Source: Chondrosia reniformis
Lineage: Eukaryota; Porifera; Demospongiae; Chondrillida; Chondrillidae
Assembly (NCBI GenBank): GCA_947172415.1
Contig: OX359195.1
Coordinates: forward strand, 4,315,501-4,379,500
Reading direction: 5' to 3'
DNA: 64,000 bases
Below the pieces are notes generated by a model. It was given only the letters and a program-made list of their open reading frames with translations, was not told where the DNA came from and did not search any database. Position numbers and translations under genes: made by a program. The first letter of the stretch is position 1. The number at the start of each line of letters is the position of its first letter. Of this stretch, positions 12,438 through 23,225 are shown piece by piece.

Positions 12438-13560
12438 TTACGTAAGTCTACCCTTAGGTCTTCTAGTAGTAACATTTCTTTGTAGGTGGGGTAACACAAT
12501 AAGGGGTAACACAAGACAGTCCTTAAGCATACTAGCTACTTTTTGCTTATACTTGATTCTAACTAGAGGCTGCCGGGATAGGAAGGTTTTAAAGGTTGAT
12601 TTTAGCTTAAAGTATTTGAAACCCTGCTTAATACGCCTACTACATAACTGCAAACTTTTAGCCTGAAAACTGGAGAAGTCACTACATATTCTAGAATACC
12701 TAATTAGTTGTGAAATAAAGACACCATAGGCTGGGGTATTAGGAATATTACTATCTAAATGGGGGAAGTTTACTATATCAAAGTTAAAGTCCTCTCGCTT
12801 ATCATATACTTTAGTGATAAATTGATTGTTAGTAATAGTTATATCTAAGTCTAAAAAGGGGGATTTTTTAGGGCTGGTATTTGTCTTTTTAAGAATAAGT
12901 TCTTTGGGGTAAATATCACTAATTGACAGTTCAAAATCCTTGTTGTTAATACATAAAAGGTCATCAATATACCTATAGGTATTGGAAAATTTAATAGCTA
13001 GGGTGATGTTATCCTTAAGTAGTCCTTTCATAAACTCATACTCATAGGCAAACAGAAAAAGATTAGCAACTACAGGGGCACAGTCAGTACCCATAGGGAT
13101 ACCTACACATTGCTTAAATACAGAACCGTCTACACATACGTAAATGTTGTCAATAAGGTTATTAAAGGGCTCTACTAAATGAACAGCTGTGACTGCTTTA
13201 TTGGAGACATTGTTAGACCAAAAGGCTTTATCCTGACAGACTTCTATATATTGGGACTTTCTACAGGTATAGGCACTATGAATTAGGTTAGTAATCTTAT
13301 CTTTAAGTAGGTTATGGGGGATCGCTGTATATAATGTAGAAAAATCAAAACTAGCTAGCTGGGCTTTTCTAGTGGGTATAGACCTAAACCTATCTAAGAC
13401 TTCTAGTGAGTTTTCTACTATCCAAAAGGCATTAACACCAGTATTCCTATATATACCTAGGCAGTATTCTCTAAAATGTTTGAGAATTAGTCTGAGTGCC
13501 GAATTTAGAAATCTAGAAAGGGGTTTGGTAGTACATTTGTGAGAGGCGCGGCTATGAATC
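12438..13560 (-). pseudogene. Penelope-like reverse transcriptase core, copy C
   Basis: An open frame of about 370 codons runs from about 13555 to 12438; the last 218 codons follow GIPMGTDCAPVVANLF. Motif A FDFSTLYTAIPH, motif B GIPMGTDCAP and motif C YRYIDDLL are all intact. At its upstream edge the frame is displaced from the RT1 block (MPKLHK, RFIAA) by the same 2-nt insertion (atagccgcgcctc) found in copy A, and the MITE interrupts the gene just beyond. The core looks recently active, but the whole gene cannot be translated. Confidence 0.87.
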
Positions 13561-13569
13561 TGTAGCTGT

Positions 13570-14047
13570 CAGACCTGCCAAGTCTCACGCATCTGGCGTG
13601 AGACACACGCATTTGACTGTCATGTCACGCTCACACGCATATCTGTGCCAGATCTCACGCCTTTTCCTGATTCTCACTCACTGTCACACTCACTCTAGTC
13701 TCCCCAGCAGGCAGATCAGCCATACAGGCTGATGGGTATTCCTTGGCTGTGGAGTATATATCTTTAAATTCTTGTCGATGATCTATCCGTATCCCATTTA
13801 TTACGACTTATAGACTTATGATCTAGCAGTAATCCGTAAGTGCAGCGGCGCTTTGTCCTCCATTTTCTAATCGATGACGTAATGTATGGTATTAGCCATC
13901 CAATGTTAACAGTAAGGGTGTTGAGGGAAATGTATGCGAGCGTAGCGAGCGAAATTTTTTTTTGAAATCTCACGCATTTTTGGGGCAGTCTCACTCATTT
14001 CTTGAGAAAGTCTCACGCATGCTCTAAGCCTAGCCTTGGCAGGTCTG
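13570..14047. mobile_element. MITE with CAGACCTGCCAAG termini nested in Penelope-like copy C
   Basis: The termini CAGACCTGCCAAG (13570) and CTTGGCAGGTCTG (ending 14047) are perfect inverted repeats. The flanks repeat agctgt (13564-13569 and 14048-14053), and joining the flanks restores the Penelope-like sequence seen in copies A and D. The interior has several tctcacgcat motifs near both ends and no coding region. The ends resemble those of the hAT-like element at 2022-4575 (CAGGNNTGTCAAGT), so this may be a non-autonomous relative. Confidence 0.88.
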
Positions 14048-15222
14048 AGCTGTAAGGGTTCTTATGTAGCTTAGGCATCCAGTAAAAAGAGGGAAGGTTA
14101 CACCAGTCTGGTTTAGGTTCTAAGTTCTCTAGTTTTAAGAAATCTATGTGTTTCCTAATTAACTGTTGGGGTTCTACTGTACATTTAGCATAAGTGGAGG
14201 TACTGCCTAGTTCTTCATTAATAATTTGTCTATAGTAGGACTTAAATTATATTATTAGAGGCCTTATCGGCAGGGGCTATAACATACTTATCATGTAGGT
14301 CTGCTAGGAATTTCTTAATTTTAGGGCAAGTAAGGGTCTTCTTGGCTACTGAGGATTTGGTATACGATTTAGACAGCTTAGAGATCCTAACATTAATTTT
14401 CTTAAGTACAGCATTTTCCCACCCACTAAATACAGAAGTAGATGCATTTTCTCTATGGGTCCAGGTAATCTTATATTATATCTTATAAGACCTTCCTTAC
14501 ACATTTTTAAAGCAGTTACCCAATTAAAGTTATTAGTTCTCTAAATTTTGGCCCTTTCTTAAGAAGTTTTCTAAGTTTTGGGTTACTAACAATACGTAGA
14601 TCACCTGTTAAAACATGGCCTAGGGGCTTGTAAATGAAGGGGGACTTGTGACACTCACACGGTTCTCGTTTTCTAAAAACATCTGACTTAGAGGCTTGTG
14701 AAAATTAAAGATTTGAGGTCCTATTGGTTGGGTATACTTATATACTACACATGGGGGCTCTTTGTTTTGTATAAAGGGTGGGACAGTTTCTAACACTAAC
14801 TTTTGGTTTAAGATACCTGAGAGGCCTATTTTTTCCACACGTTTATTATGAAACACGATTTTAAGAAACCCTTCTGGACTTGTCGTTTTCGTTGGGTGTT
14901 TGGGAAGGCTGGCTGAAGCGCATGCTTTAATAACGTCTTTAATCATTAGCATAAGTCTAAGCGGAAAAGGTGTTTCTGGGGTATCAATGAGACATTGTAC
15001 TGAGTTTAACAAACGATGAAGGTGTCGAGCTTGTAATGCAAAAGTATCACGTTTAAGTTTGGCTAGAAAGCCCACGTTCTTGTAAAGTGGTAGTCGTTCT
15101 TTGAGCCATTCAGGGTCGTAGGCAGTGTTATTACTACTGCCTGTCGATTTTAGATTGGAGCGCCGATGCCGTCTTCTATGAGATAAGCGATTAAAAAGGT
15201 TCCATATGATGATTTCTTTTTA
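14048..15222 (-). pseudogene. Penelope-like protein N-terminal region, copy C
   Basis: Frames on the minus strand carry AYDPEWLKERLPLYKNV, then the segment starting MGFLAKLKRDTFALQARHLH (15075-14620), a CECHKSPFIYKPLGH-like block, HVLTGDLRIVSNPKLRKLL, a GPKFRE-like block, and further on VIAPADKASNN, the ADK block that starts Penelope-like RT domains. The stretches lie in more than one frame, with breaks near 14640 and between 14540 and 14230, so it is a pseudogene. It ends where the MITE was inserted. The Cys/His block may bind zinc; that is inference. Confidence 0.75.
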
Positions 15223-15225
15223 AGT

Positions 15226-18200
15226 TTTTTTCTACAATATTTACACAAATTGCACAATCACAACAATACTTAAGGTATAGGCTAATCCAGCTCATTATAA
15301 ATTCTATTGGCGCTATCGGCGCAGCTCTCCCAAAAGTGAGTCTACTATATTGCTCAATACCTGACGGTTATTGCTACAATATTTACACAAATTGTGCAAT
15401 CACAACAATACTTAAGGTATAGGTTAATCCAGCTCATTATTAATTCTATTGGCGCTAACGGCGCAGCTCTGCCAATACTGAGCCTACTATACTGCTCAAT
15501 ACCTTCCTGTTATTGCTGCAATATTTACACAAATTGCACAATCACAACAATACTCAAGGTATGGGTTAATCCAGCTCATTATAAATTCTATCGGCGCTAT
15601 CGGCGCAGCTCTGCCAAAAGTGAGCCTACTATATTGCTCAATACCTACCTGCTATTGCTACAATATTTACACAAATTGCACAATCACAATAATATTTAAG
15701 GTTTAGCTCATTATAAATTCTATTGGCGCCATTGGCGCAGCTCTGCCAAAAGTGAGCCTACTATATTGCTCAATACCTGCCTGTTATTGCTACAATATTT
15801 ACACAAATTGCACAATCACAACAATACTTAAGGTATAGGTTAATCCAGTTCATTATAAATTCTATTGGCCCTATCGGCTCAGCTCTCCCAAAAGTGAGTC
15901 TACTATATTGCTCAGTACCTGCCTGTTATTGCTACAATATTTACACAAATTGTGCAAACACAACAATACTTAAGGTATAGGTTAATCCAGCTCATTATTG
16001 ATTCTATTGGCGCTAATGGCGCAGCTCTGCCAAAAGTGAGCCTACTATACTGCTCAAGACCTTCCTGTTATTGCTGCAATATTTACACAAATTGCACAAT
16101 CACAACAATACTCAAGGTATGGGTTAATCCAGCTCATTATAAATTCTATCGTCACTATCGGGGCAGCTTTGCCCAAAGTGAGCCTACTATATTTCTCAAT
16201 ACCTACCTGCTATTGCTACAACATTTACACAAATTGCACAATCACAATAATATTTAAGGTTTAGCTCATTATAAATTCTATCGGCGCCATTGGCGCAGCT
16301 CTACCAAAAGTGAACTTACTATATTGCTCAATACCTACCTGTTATTGCTACAATATTTACACAAATTGCACAATCACAACAATACTTAAGGTATAGGCTA
16401 ATCCAGCTCATTATACATTCTATTGGCGCTATCGGCGCAGCTCTCCCAAAAGTGAGTCTACTATATTTCTCAGTACCTGTCTGTTATTGCTACAATATTT
16501 ACACAAATTGCACAATCACAACAATACTAAAGGTATAGTCAATCCAGCTGATTAGAAATTCTATCGGCGCTATCGGCGCAGCTCTGCAAAACATGAGCGT
16601 ACTATATTGCTCAGTACCTGCCTGTTATTGCTACAATATTTACACAAATTGTGCAAACACAACAATACTGAAGGTATAGGTTAATCCAGCTCATTATTGA
16701 TTCTATTGGCGCTAACGGTGCTGCTCTGCCAAAAGTGAGCCTACTATACTGCTCAATACCTTCCTGTTATTGCTGCAATATTTACACAAATTGCACAATC
16801 ACAACAATACTCAAGGTATGGGTTAATCCAGCTCATTGTAAATTCTATCGTCACTATCGGGGTAGCTTTGCCCAAAGTGAGCCTACTATATTTCTCAATA
16901 CCTACCTGCTATTGCTACAACATTTTCACAAATTGCACAATCACAATAATATTTAAGGTTTAGCTCATTATAAATTCTATTGGCGCCATTGGCGCAGCTC
17001 TACCAAAAGTGAGCCTCCTATATTGCTCAATACCTGCCTGTTATTGCTACAATATTTACACAAATTGCACAATCACAACAATACTTAAGGTATAGGCTAA
17101 TCCAGGTCATTATAATTTCTATTGGCGCTATTGGCGCAGCTCTCCCAAAAGTGAGTCTACTATATTGCTCAATACCTGACGGTTATTGCTACAATATTTA
17201 CACAAATTGCACAATCACAACAATACTTAAGGTATAGGCTAATCCAGCTCATTATAAATTCTATTGGCGCTATCGGCGCAGCTCTCCCAAAAGTGAGTCT
17301 ACTATATTGCTCAATACCTGACGGTTATTGCTACAATATTTACACAAATTGTGCAATCACAACAATACTTAAGGTATAGGTTAATCCAGCTCATTATTAA
17401 TTCTATTGGCGCTAACGGCGCAGCTCTGCCAATACTGAGCCTACTATACTGCTCAATACCTTCCTGTTATTGCTGCAATATTTACACAAATTGCACAATC
17501 ACAACAATACTCAAGGTATGGGTTAATCCAGCTCATTATAAATTCTATCGGCGCTATCGGCGCAGCTCTGCCAAAAGTGAGCCTACTATATTGCTCAATA
17601 CCTACCTGCTATTGCTACAATATTTACACAAATTGCACAATCACAATAATATTTAAGGTTTAGCTCATTATAAATTCTATTGGCGCCATTGGCGCAGCTC
17701 TGCCAAAAGTGAGCCTACTATATTGCTCAATACCTGCCTGTTATTGCTACAATATTTACACAAATTGCACAATCACAACAATACTTAAGGTATAGGTTAA
17801 TCCAGTTCATTATAAATTCTATTGGCCCTATCGGCTCAGCTCTCCCAAAAGTGAGTCTACTATATTGCTCAGTACCTGCCTGTTATTGCTACAATATTTA
17901 CACAAATTGTGCAAACACAACAATACTTAAGGTATAGGTTAATCCAGCTCATTATTGATTCTATTGGCGCTAACGGCGCAGCTCTGCCAAAAGTGAGCCT
18001 AATATACTGCTCAATACCTGTCTGTTATTGCTACAATATTTACACAAATTGCACAATCACAACAATACTAAAGGTATAGTCAATCCAGCTGATTAGAAAT
18101 TCTATCGGCGCTATCGGCGCAGCTCTGCAAAACATGAGCGTACTATATTGCTCAGTACCTGCCTGTTATTGCTACAATATTTACACAAATTGTGCAAACA

Positions 18201-19473
18201 CAACAATACTGAAGGTATAGGTTAATCCAGCTCATTATTGATTCTATTGGCGCTAACGGTGCTGCTCTGCCAAAAGTGAGCCTACTATACTGCTCAATAC
18301 CTTCCTGTTATTGCTGCAATATTTACACAAATTGCACAATCACAACAATACTCAAGGTATGGGTTAATCCAGCTCATTGTAAATTCTATCGTCACTATCG
18401 AGGTAGCTTTGCCCAAAGTGAGCCTATAATATTGCTCAATACCTACCTGCTATTGCTACAACATTTTCACAAATTGCACAATCACAATAATATTTAAGGT
18501 TTAGCTCATTATAAATTCTATTGGCGCCATTGGCGCAGCTCTACCAAAAGTGAGCCTCCTATATTGCTCAATACCTGCCTGTTATTTCTACTATATTTAC
18601 ACAAATTGCACAATCACAACAATACTTAAGGTATAGGCTAATCCAGGTCATTATAATTTCTATTGGCGCTATCGGCGCAGCTCTCCCAAAAGTGAGTCTA
18701 CTATATTGCTCAATACCTGACGGTTATTGCTACAATATTTACACAAATTGCACAATCACAACAATACTTAAGGTATAGGCTAATCCAGCTCATTATAAAT
18801 TCTATTGACGCTATCGGCGCAGCTCTCCCAAAAGTGACTCTACTATATTGCTCAATACCTGACGGTTATTGCTACAATATTTACACAAATTGTGCAATCA
18901 CAACAATACTTAAGGTATAGGTTAATCCAGCTCATTATTAATTCTATTGGCACTAACAGCTCAGCTCTGCCAATACTGAGCCTACTATACTGCTCAAGAC
19001 CTTCCTGTTATTGCTGCAATATTTACACAAATTGCACAATCACAATAATATTTAAGGTTTAGCTCATTATAAATTCTATTGGCGCTATCGGCGCAGCTCT
19101 CCCAAAAGTGAGTCTACTATATTGCTCAATACCTGACGGTTATTGCTACAATATTTACACAAATTGCACAATCACAACAATACTTAAGGTATAGGCTAAT
19201 CCAGCTCATTATAAATTCTATTGGCGCTATCGGCGCAGCTCTCCCAAAAGTGAGTCTACTATATTGCTCAATACCTGCCTGTTATTGCTACAATATTTAC
19301 ACAAATTGCACAATCACAACAATACTTAAGGTATAGGATAATCCAGCTCATTATAAATTCTATTGGCGATATCGGCGCAGCTCTCCCAAAAGTGAGTCTA
19401 CTGTACTGCTCAATACCTGACTGTTATTGCTACAATATTTACACAAATTGCACAATCACAACAATACTAAAGA
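15226..19473. repeat. 142-bp satellite array, block 1
   Basis: Tandem units of 142 bp, measured from successive ttacacaaattg positions (15241, 15383, 15525, 15667), with a 132-bp variant lacking about 10 bp after ttaaggt. Each unit carries caatatttacacaaattg, aatccagctcatta, a palindromic ggcgctatcggcgc segment and tactatattgctcaatacc. There are about 30 units. A higher-order pattern exists: 15236-16045 recurs at offset 1957, and 16478-17100 recurs at offset 1541. Open frames of about 100 codons across units are accidental, since 142 is not divisible by three. Confidence 0.95.
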
Positions 19474-19753
19474 TATAGATAGTGTACACTACGCGGGGGC
19501 GTAAGTGTGGAATTTTAAATAGCAGCCATTTTGGGGGTCAAAAAGGACTCGTACGTATGTAAATCAATAGTAAAATCGGTGTAAGCAGCTTTGCGCAGCC
19601 TTATTTCGTCTTAACAAAGGTTCTTTGTTGGTTAACAAAAGGCGCGGCGTGCTCAAAGAACGATATTTAACGTTTAGTCTATTCTAGCGCATCATTTTCG
19701 TAGTTGAGATCGTAACGAGTTTACTTGTTAATCATTGAGCGATTGTACAAAAA

Positions 19754-21502
19754 ATGGACAAGGAAACAATAGGCAAATTCTCAGAATATTTCTGGTCTCT
19801 TTCAGAAGACGTTAGGAAGCGCTATGAGGAAAAACTACTGAAAATTGGCTTAGATATTGACCCCTATTCGCCACAAGAGTTGAGAAACCTTAACATCTTG
19901 ACTAACATAGAATGGCCCAATGTACAATATCCAGATATTTATCATTACATGATAAACACACCTAGCCTGTACACAAAAGAGGATCTCAAGGCCTATAAGA
20001 GTCTGGATTCATATAACTACTTTGTATCTGGATGGATCAGTGGCATTGAAGTTAGAACCATTCAGTCAACTGACAGCCAATTCGCGAACATGTGTTTGGT
20101 TATAGCAGACGTGAAACATTCCCAAAAACTGTCAGCCAAGCCACTAAAGCCTTGGATTGCAATAGAAAAAGAAGGTACAATTGTATGTGCACATTGTACT
20201 TGTATGGCAGGCCTTGGTGACGCTTGTTCACATATTGGAGCAGTTCTCTTTGCACTGGAGTACAATACAAGTATGAAGAAGAGTACTTCCGTGACTTCAC
20301 TGGCATGTTCCTGGTTGCCACCTTCAATGCAAAAGGTGGAATATGCAACACTCAGCAATATTGATTTTTCATCTTCAAAGCAAAGGAAGGTAAAACTGGA
20401 TCAATCCATCATCCAATCAAATTCACCAACGTTGGAGCCTAACACACAGCCTTCCCATACCACCTCTAGATCTAATAGCATTGGCAAATTGAGTGAGACA
20501 CCCATTTCAGCACCAAATAACCAGGAGGTATCTTCTCTGTATCTGCAGCTGTCAAAAGCCAATCCTGAGGCAGCTATACTTTCTTTGATTCCTCCATATA
20601 ATGAGAAGTTTGTAAAGATTGTGGATCCAGAATTACCACCACTTCTTAATGAATTATTTACAGAGAAGTACATGGATGATACCTATGAAGAGCTACTGGA
20701 AAGAGCCAAAGAATGTTTTATGGAGTTATCTGTAACTGTGAAACAAGCTCAAAGGGTGGAAGAGTTGACTAAAACACAAACTAAATCCAGATCCTGGTTT
20801 GCTTACAGAGCAGGTCGCATCACTGCATCCAGGTTTAGAGCAGTTGTACACACAAACATATCCAAACCTTCACTTTCACTAGTTAAAAGTATTTGTTATC
20901 CTTATTATAACCAATTTACAAGTAAATATACTGAATGGGGATGCCAGCATGAGGAGGAAGCAATTAAGGAGTACACAAGAAAGATGAATACCCTACACAA
21001 AGGATTCAACATCACCAAGAGTGGTCTGATACTTCATCCCACTTTTCCCCACTTGGGTGCATCACAAGATGGAAAGATAAACTGTGAGTGTTGTGGATCC
21101 GGAGTCCTTGAAGTAAAATGCCCTTATTCGTGCAAAACAAGGACAATTTCAGAGGCAATTGAGGATCCAAAGTTTTGCTTGGAGACAAATGAAGCAGCTT
21201 CCCTCGAATTAAAGTCATCTCATGCATATTATTTCCAGGTGCAGCTTCAGCTACTGCTTTGTGAAGCAAGTTACTGTGATTTTGTGATTTGGTCACAGTC
21301 TGAGCTCGTAAATCTTAGGATTACTCCAGATCAAGAGTTTTTGAACAAGTATATACTACCTGCTACAGCATTCTTCAAAGCTGTGCTGTTACCAGAACTG
21401 CTAGGAAATGGTATTCTAGGAGTTCTAGCCAAACAACAGCTTGCGATACTCGGCAATGATGACTACATTATGGTGAACAATAACGTTTTTATATATTACT
21501 GA
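19754..21502 (+). CDS. SWIM zinc finger and YqaJ-type nuclease domain protein of the transposon
   Basis: Intact 582-residue frame. A SWIM-type finger lies at about residues 144-165 (CTC ... ACSHIGA, CxC...CxH). The C-terminal half is a YqaJ/lambda-exonuclease-like domain: SWFAYRAGRITASRF at about 343-358, GASQDG at about 437, LEVKCPY at about 452 (the E-x-K motif of PD-(D/E)xK nucleases) and YYFQVQLQLLL at about 492. This protein family accompanies the THAP/DDE transposase of ISL2EU elements and is thought to help process DNA ends, but its role is not proven. The start is the first ATG after the left TIR, and the stop overlaps the end of the convergent transposase. It has no break although its partner is broken. 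Confidence 0.9.
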   Translation: MDKETIGKFSEYFWSLSEDVRKRYEEKLLKIGLDIDPYSPQELRNLNILTNIEWPNVQYPDIYHYMINTPSLYTKEDLKAYKSLDSYNYFVSGWISGIEVRTIQSTDSQFANMCLVIADVKHSQKLSAKPLKPWIAIEKEGTIVCAHCTCMAGLGDACSHIGAVLFALEYNTSMKKSTSVTSLACSWLPPSMQKVEYATLSNIDFSSSKQRKVKLDQSIIQSNSPTLEPNTQPSHTTSRSNSIGKLSETPISAPNNQEVSSLYLQLSKANPEAAILSLIPPYNEKFVKIVDPELPPLLNELFTEKYMDDTYEELLERAKECFMELSVTVKQAQRVEELTKTQTKSRSWFAYRAGRITASRFRAVVHTNISKPSLSLVKSICYPYYNQFTSKYTEWGCQHEEEAIKEYTRKMNTLHKGFNITKSGLILHPTFPHLGASQDGKINCECCGSGVLEVKCPYSCKTRTISEAIEDPKFCLETNEAASLELKSSHAYYFQVQLQLLLCEASYCDFVIWSQSELVNLRITPDQEFLNKYILPATAFFKAVLLPELLGNGILGVLAKQQLAILGNDDYIMVNNNVFIYY

Positions 21503-22949
21503 CTTACTACTGAATTATTACAATTACAAAGTGCAGAACAAATAAAAACAATTTCGTCCAATGTACTTATTTTGTTCTCTGTATTTAGCATAGCTATGTT
21601 AATGGTTGATTGCAAAAGAGTATACTTATTACGAATTAAACCTATTACTCGCTCAACATGTATGCGTACTTGTGCAAGCTGCCGTGTAGTATCCACCTCC
21701 AGCTGAGACAACTGTTTCTTCCCTCTAGTAAAAGCTGGCAGCTTCACTTCCGCACAATAAAATCCAACAGTCTTGAATGTTGAACCCTCTGTCAGCAAGA
21801 ATTTGGTCACCTGGGTTCAAGTATTGCAATAGTCCACACTCTTCAGTTAGGTGGCGATCGGATACCCTACCACCCCAACCCTTTGAAACAAAAGAAATAG
21901 TCCCTTGAGGTGTAATAGCTATTAGGTATTTGGCTCTTATAATTGGAATAGGTTTGTGCCCGAGCTACTAAACTTGAAGGACGCTCAATAAACACCTCAA
22001 AACAATCAATTATTGCTATACATCTTCCAAAATAGCTTCTAAATGCTGAAGGCATTGTTTTTTGTACATTTTCTCTCGTAGGCCAAATTATCAGAGGTTT
22101 AAGTCTAACATACATTGCATCCACCCACTTCTGAAAGCTTCGAGATATAGTTGACCGACTAACTTTAAAACGATAGGCAATATCCTGATCTGGTACACCT
22201 AACCGTAATTTTAATAGAACACAGATCATCTGTGAAAATTTAGGAAGAGCACACCTTGCAGTGGATGTAACAGCAGGAGCAACTAAATTGAAGATAGTCA
22301 TTAAGACTGCAAAATTTGGCAAACCAGTATAGAAGGCTACAAGAGAGTCGTTTTCTTTAAGATTATTCTCATCTAACAGTGGTTCTGGGCTATTAAGTAT
22401 AGTTGTAAGTTTATTGTTTTCATCTCTTAGAGTGGCAACTTGTGTAGAGAGTGTAAAAACTTCAGTCTCTAACAACTGAATCCTTTCTGCTGTTACAGTG
22501 ATGTTGTCCACCTGATTACATTGTCCTTCACCCAATCTGGCTTCACTAGAATCAGCTTCAGGTTCAATCATTTCATCATCACAGTTACTCACACTATCTG
22601 AATCATTTTCATCCTGGGCCTGTACAGCAGCTGACTGTCGAGTCTTCTTTGATTTCAATCTCCTTTCATAGCTTTTTAAATTCTGTCTCTTCTTTTTCTT
22701 CAATGGACTGTCCACAAATGCAAACACAGAAGGAACATAGTCAGGAGAAGCAGGATCATCGTTCTTTTCACTAGAAATGAAGTGTTTACTGCAAATTCGT
22801 TAATGCTCGGTAGGTTTCCAGTTCATACGCCTAACAGCCTGAATCCACCTTTGTTTCCTCTCCTCATCAGCAGGAAAACGATAAAAAGATATCCCACTAT
22901 CCTTAGAAGGTCGATTTGTGCAACCATAGGCACAACATGTATGCGGCAT
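21496..22949 (-). pseudogene. THAP domain plus DDE_Tnp_4 transposase, one nonsense and two frameshifts
   Basis: Starts with MPHTCCAYGCTNRPS at 22949, the C2 half of a THAP C2CH finger, followed by FYRFP, RWIQAVRR and RICSKHF (the CH half). A TAA stop sits between TEH and RICSKHF (22800-22802), in frame on both sides. Downstream are a basic and coiled-coil-like linker, an HTH (VPDQDIAYRFKVSRSTISRSF) and the DDE core: IIDCFEVFIERPSS (first D), ADRGFNIQD (second D) and RIHVERVIGLIRNKY (E). Frames shift near 21965 (after SNYKSQ) and near 21780. All catalytic residues survive, but the gene is dead. The architecture matches the THAP/HTH_Tnp_4/DDE_Tnp_4 type. Confidence 0.9.
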
Positions 22950-23225
22950 AATGTCTAACACAACCTTACAACTATCGTACAACCAATATAAATGTTTACC
23001 AAATAACCGACTTACCTTATAATATATCGACTCAAATCCTTCTTTGAGGACGCCGCGCCTTTTGTTAATCAACAAAGAACCTTTGTTAAGACGAAATAAG
23101 GTTGCGCAAAGCTGCTTACACTTCGTAAAAACACCGATTTTATTATTGATTTACATACGTACAAGTCCTTTTTGACCCCCAAAATGGCCGCTACTTACGC
23201 CCCCGCGTAGTGCACACTATCTATA

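Larger units (their letters stand above)
11989..15225 (-). mobile_element. Penelope-like retroelement copy C, longest copy
   Basis: Minus strand. The 3' end near 11989 adjoins minisatellite; the 5' side meets the 142-bp satellite at about 15226, so the true 5' end may be lost. It contains, 5' to 3': an N-terminal segment (15222-14048), a nested MITE (13570-14047), the RT core (13560-12438), the 3' region and a hammerhead motif. It is the only copy here with the N-terminal ADK-type block. No GIY-YIG domain is visible. The element resembles the endonuclease-lacking invertebrate elements I know with CxCHKSPFIY and LTGDLRI blocks. Confidence 0.88.
19478..23221. mobile_element. ISL2EU-type DNA transposon (THAP/DDE plus YqaJ) in the 142-bp satellite
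   Basis: Long terminal inverted repeats of about 180 bp start GATAGTGTRCACTACGCGGG on both sides. TATA lies directly outside both ends (19474-19477, 23222-23225), and joining the flanks restores the satellite unit. Two convergent genes fill it: a plus-strand SWIM+YqaJ gene (19754-21502) and a minus-strand THAP/DDE transposase pseudogene (22949-21496). A THAP transposase paired with a YqaJ exonuclease-like protein is the known layout of ISL2EU elements, whose target is TA. The TATA here may be a TA duplication next to TA. Confidence 0.88.

Noticed and set aside
15394-18497. Repeated 73-101 codon frames in the satellite as a protein family
   Set aside because: The 142-bp period is not divisible by three, and identical frames recur only because blocks of the array are duplicated.
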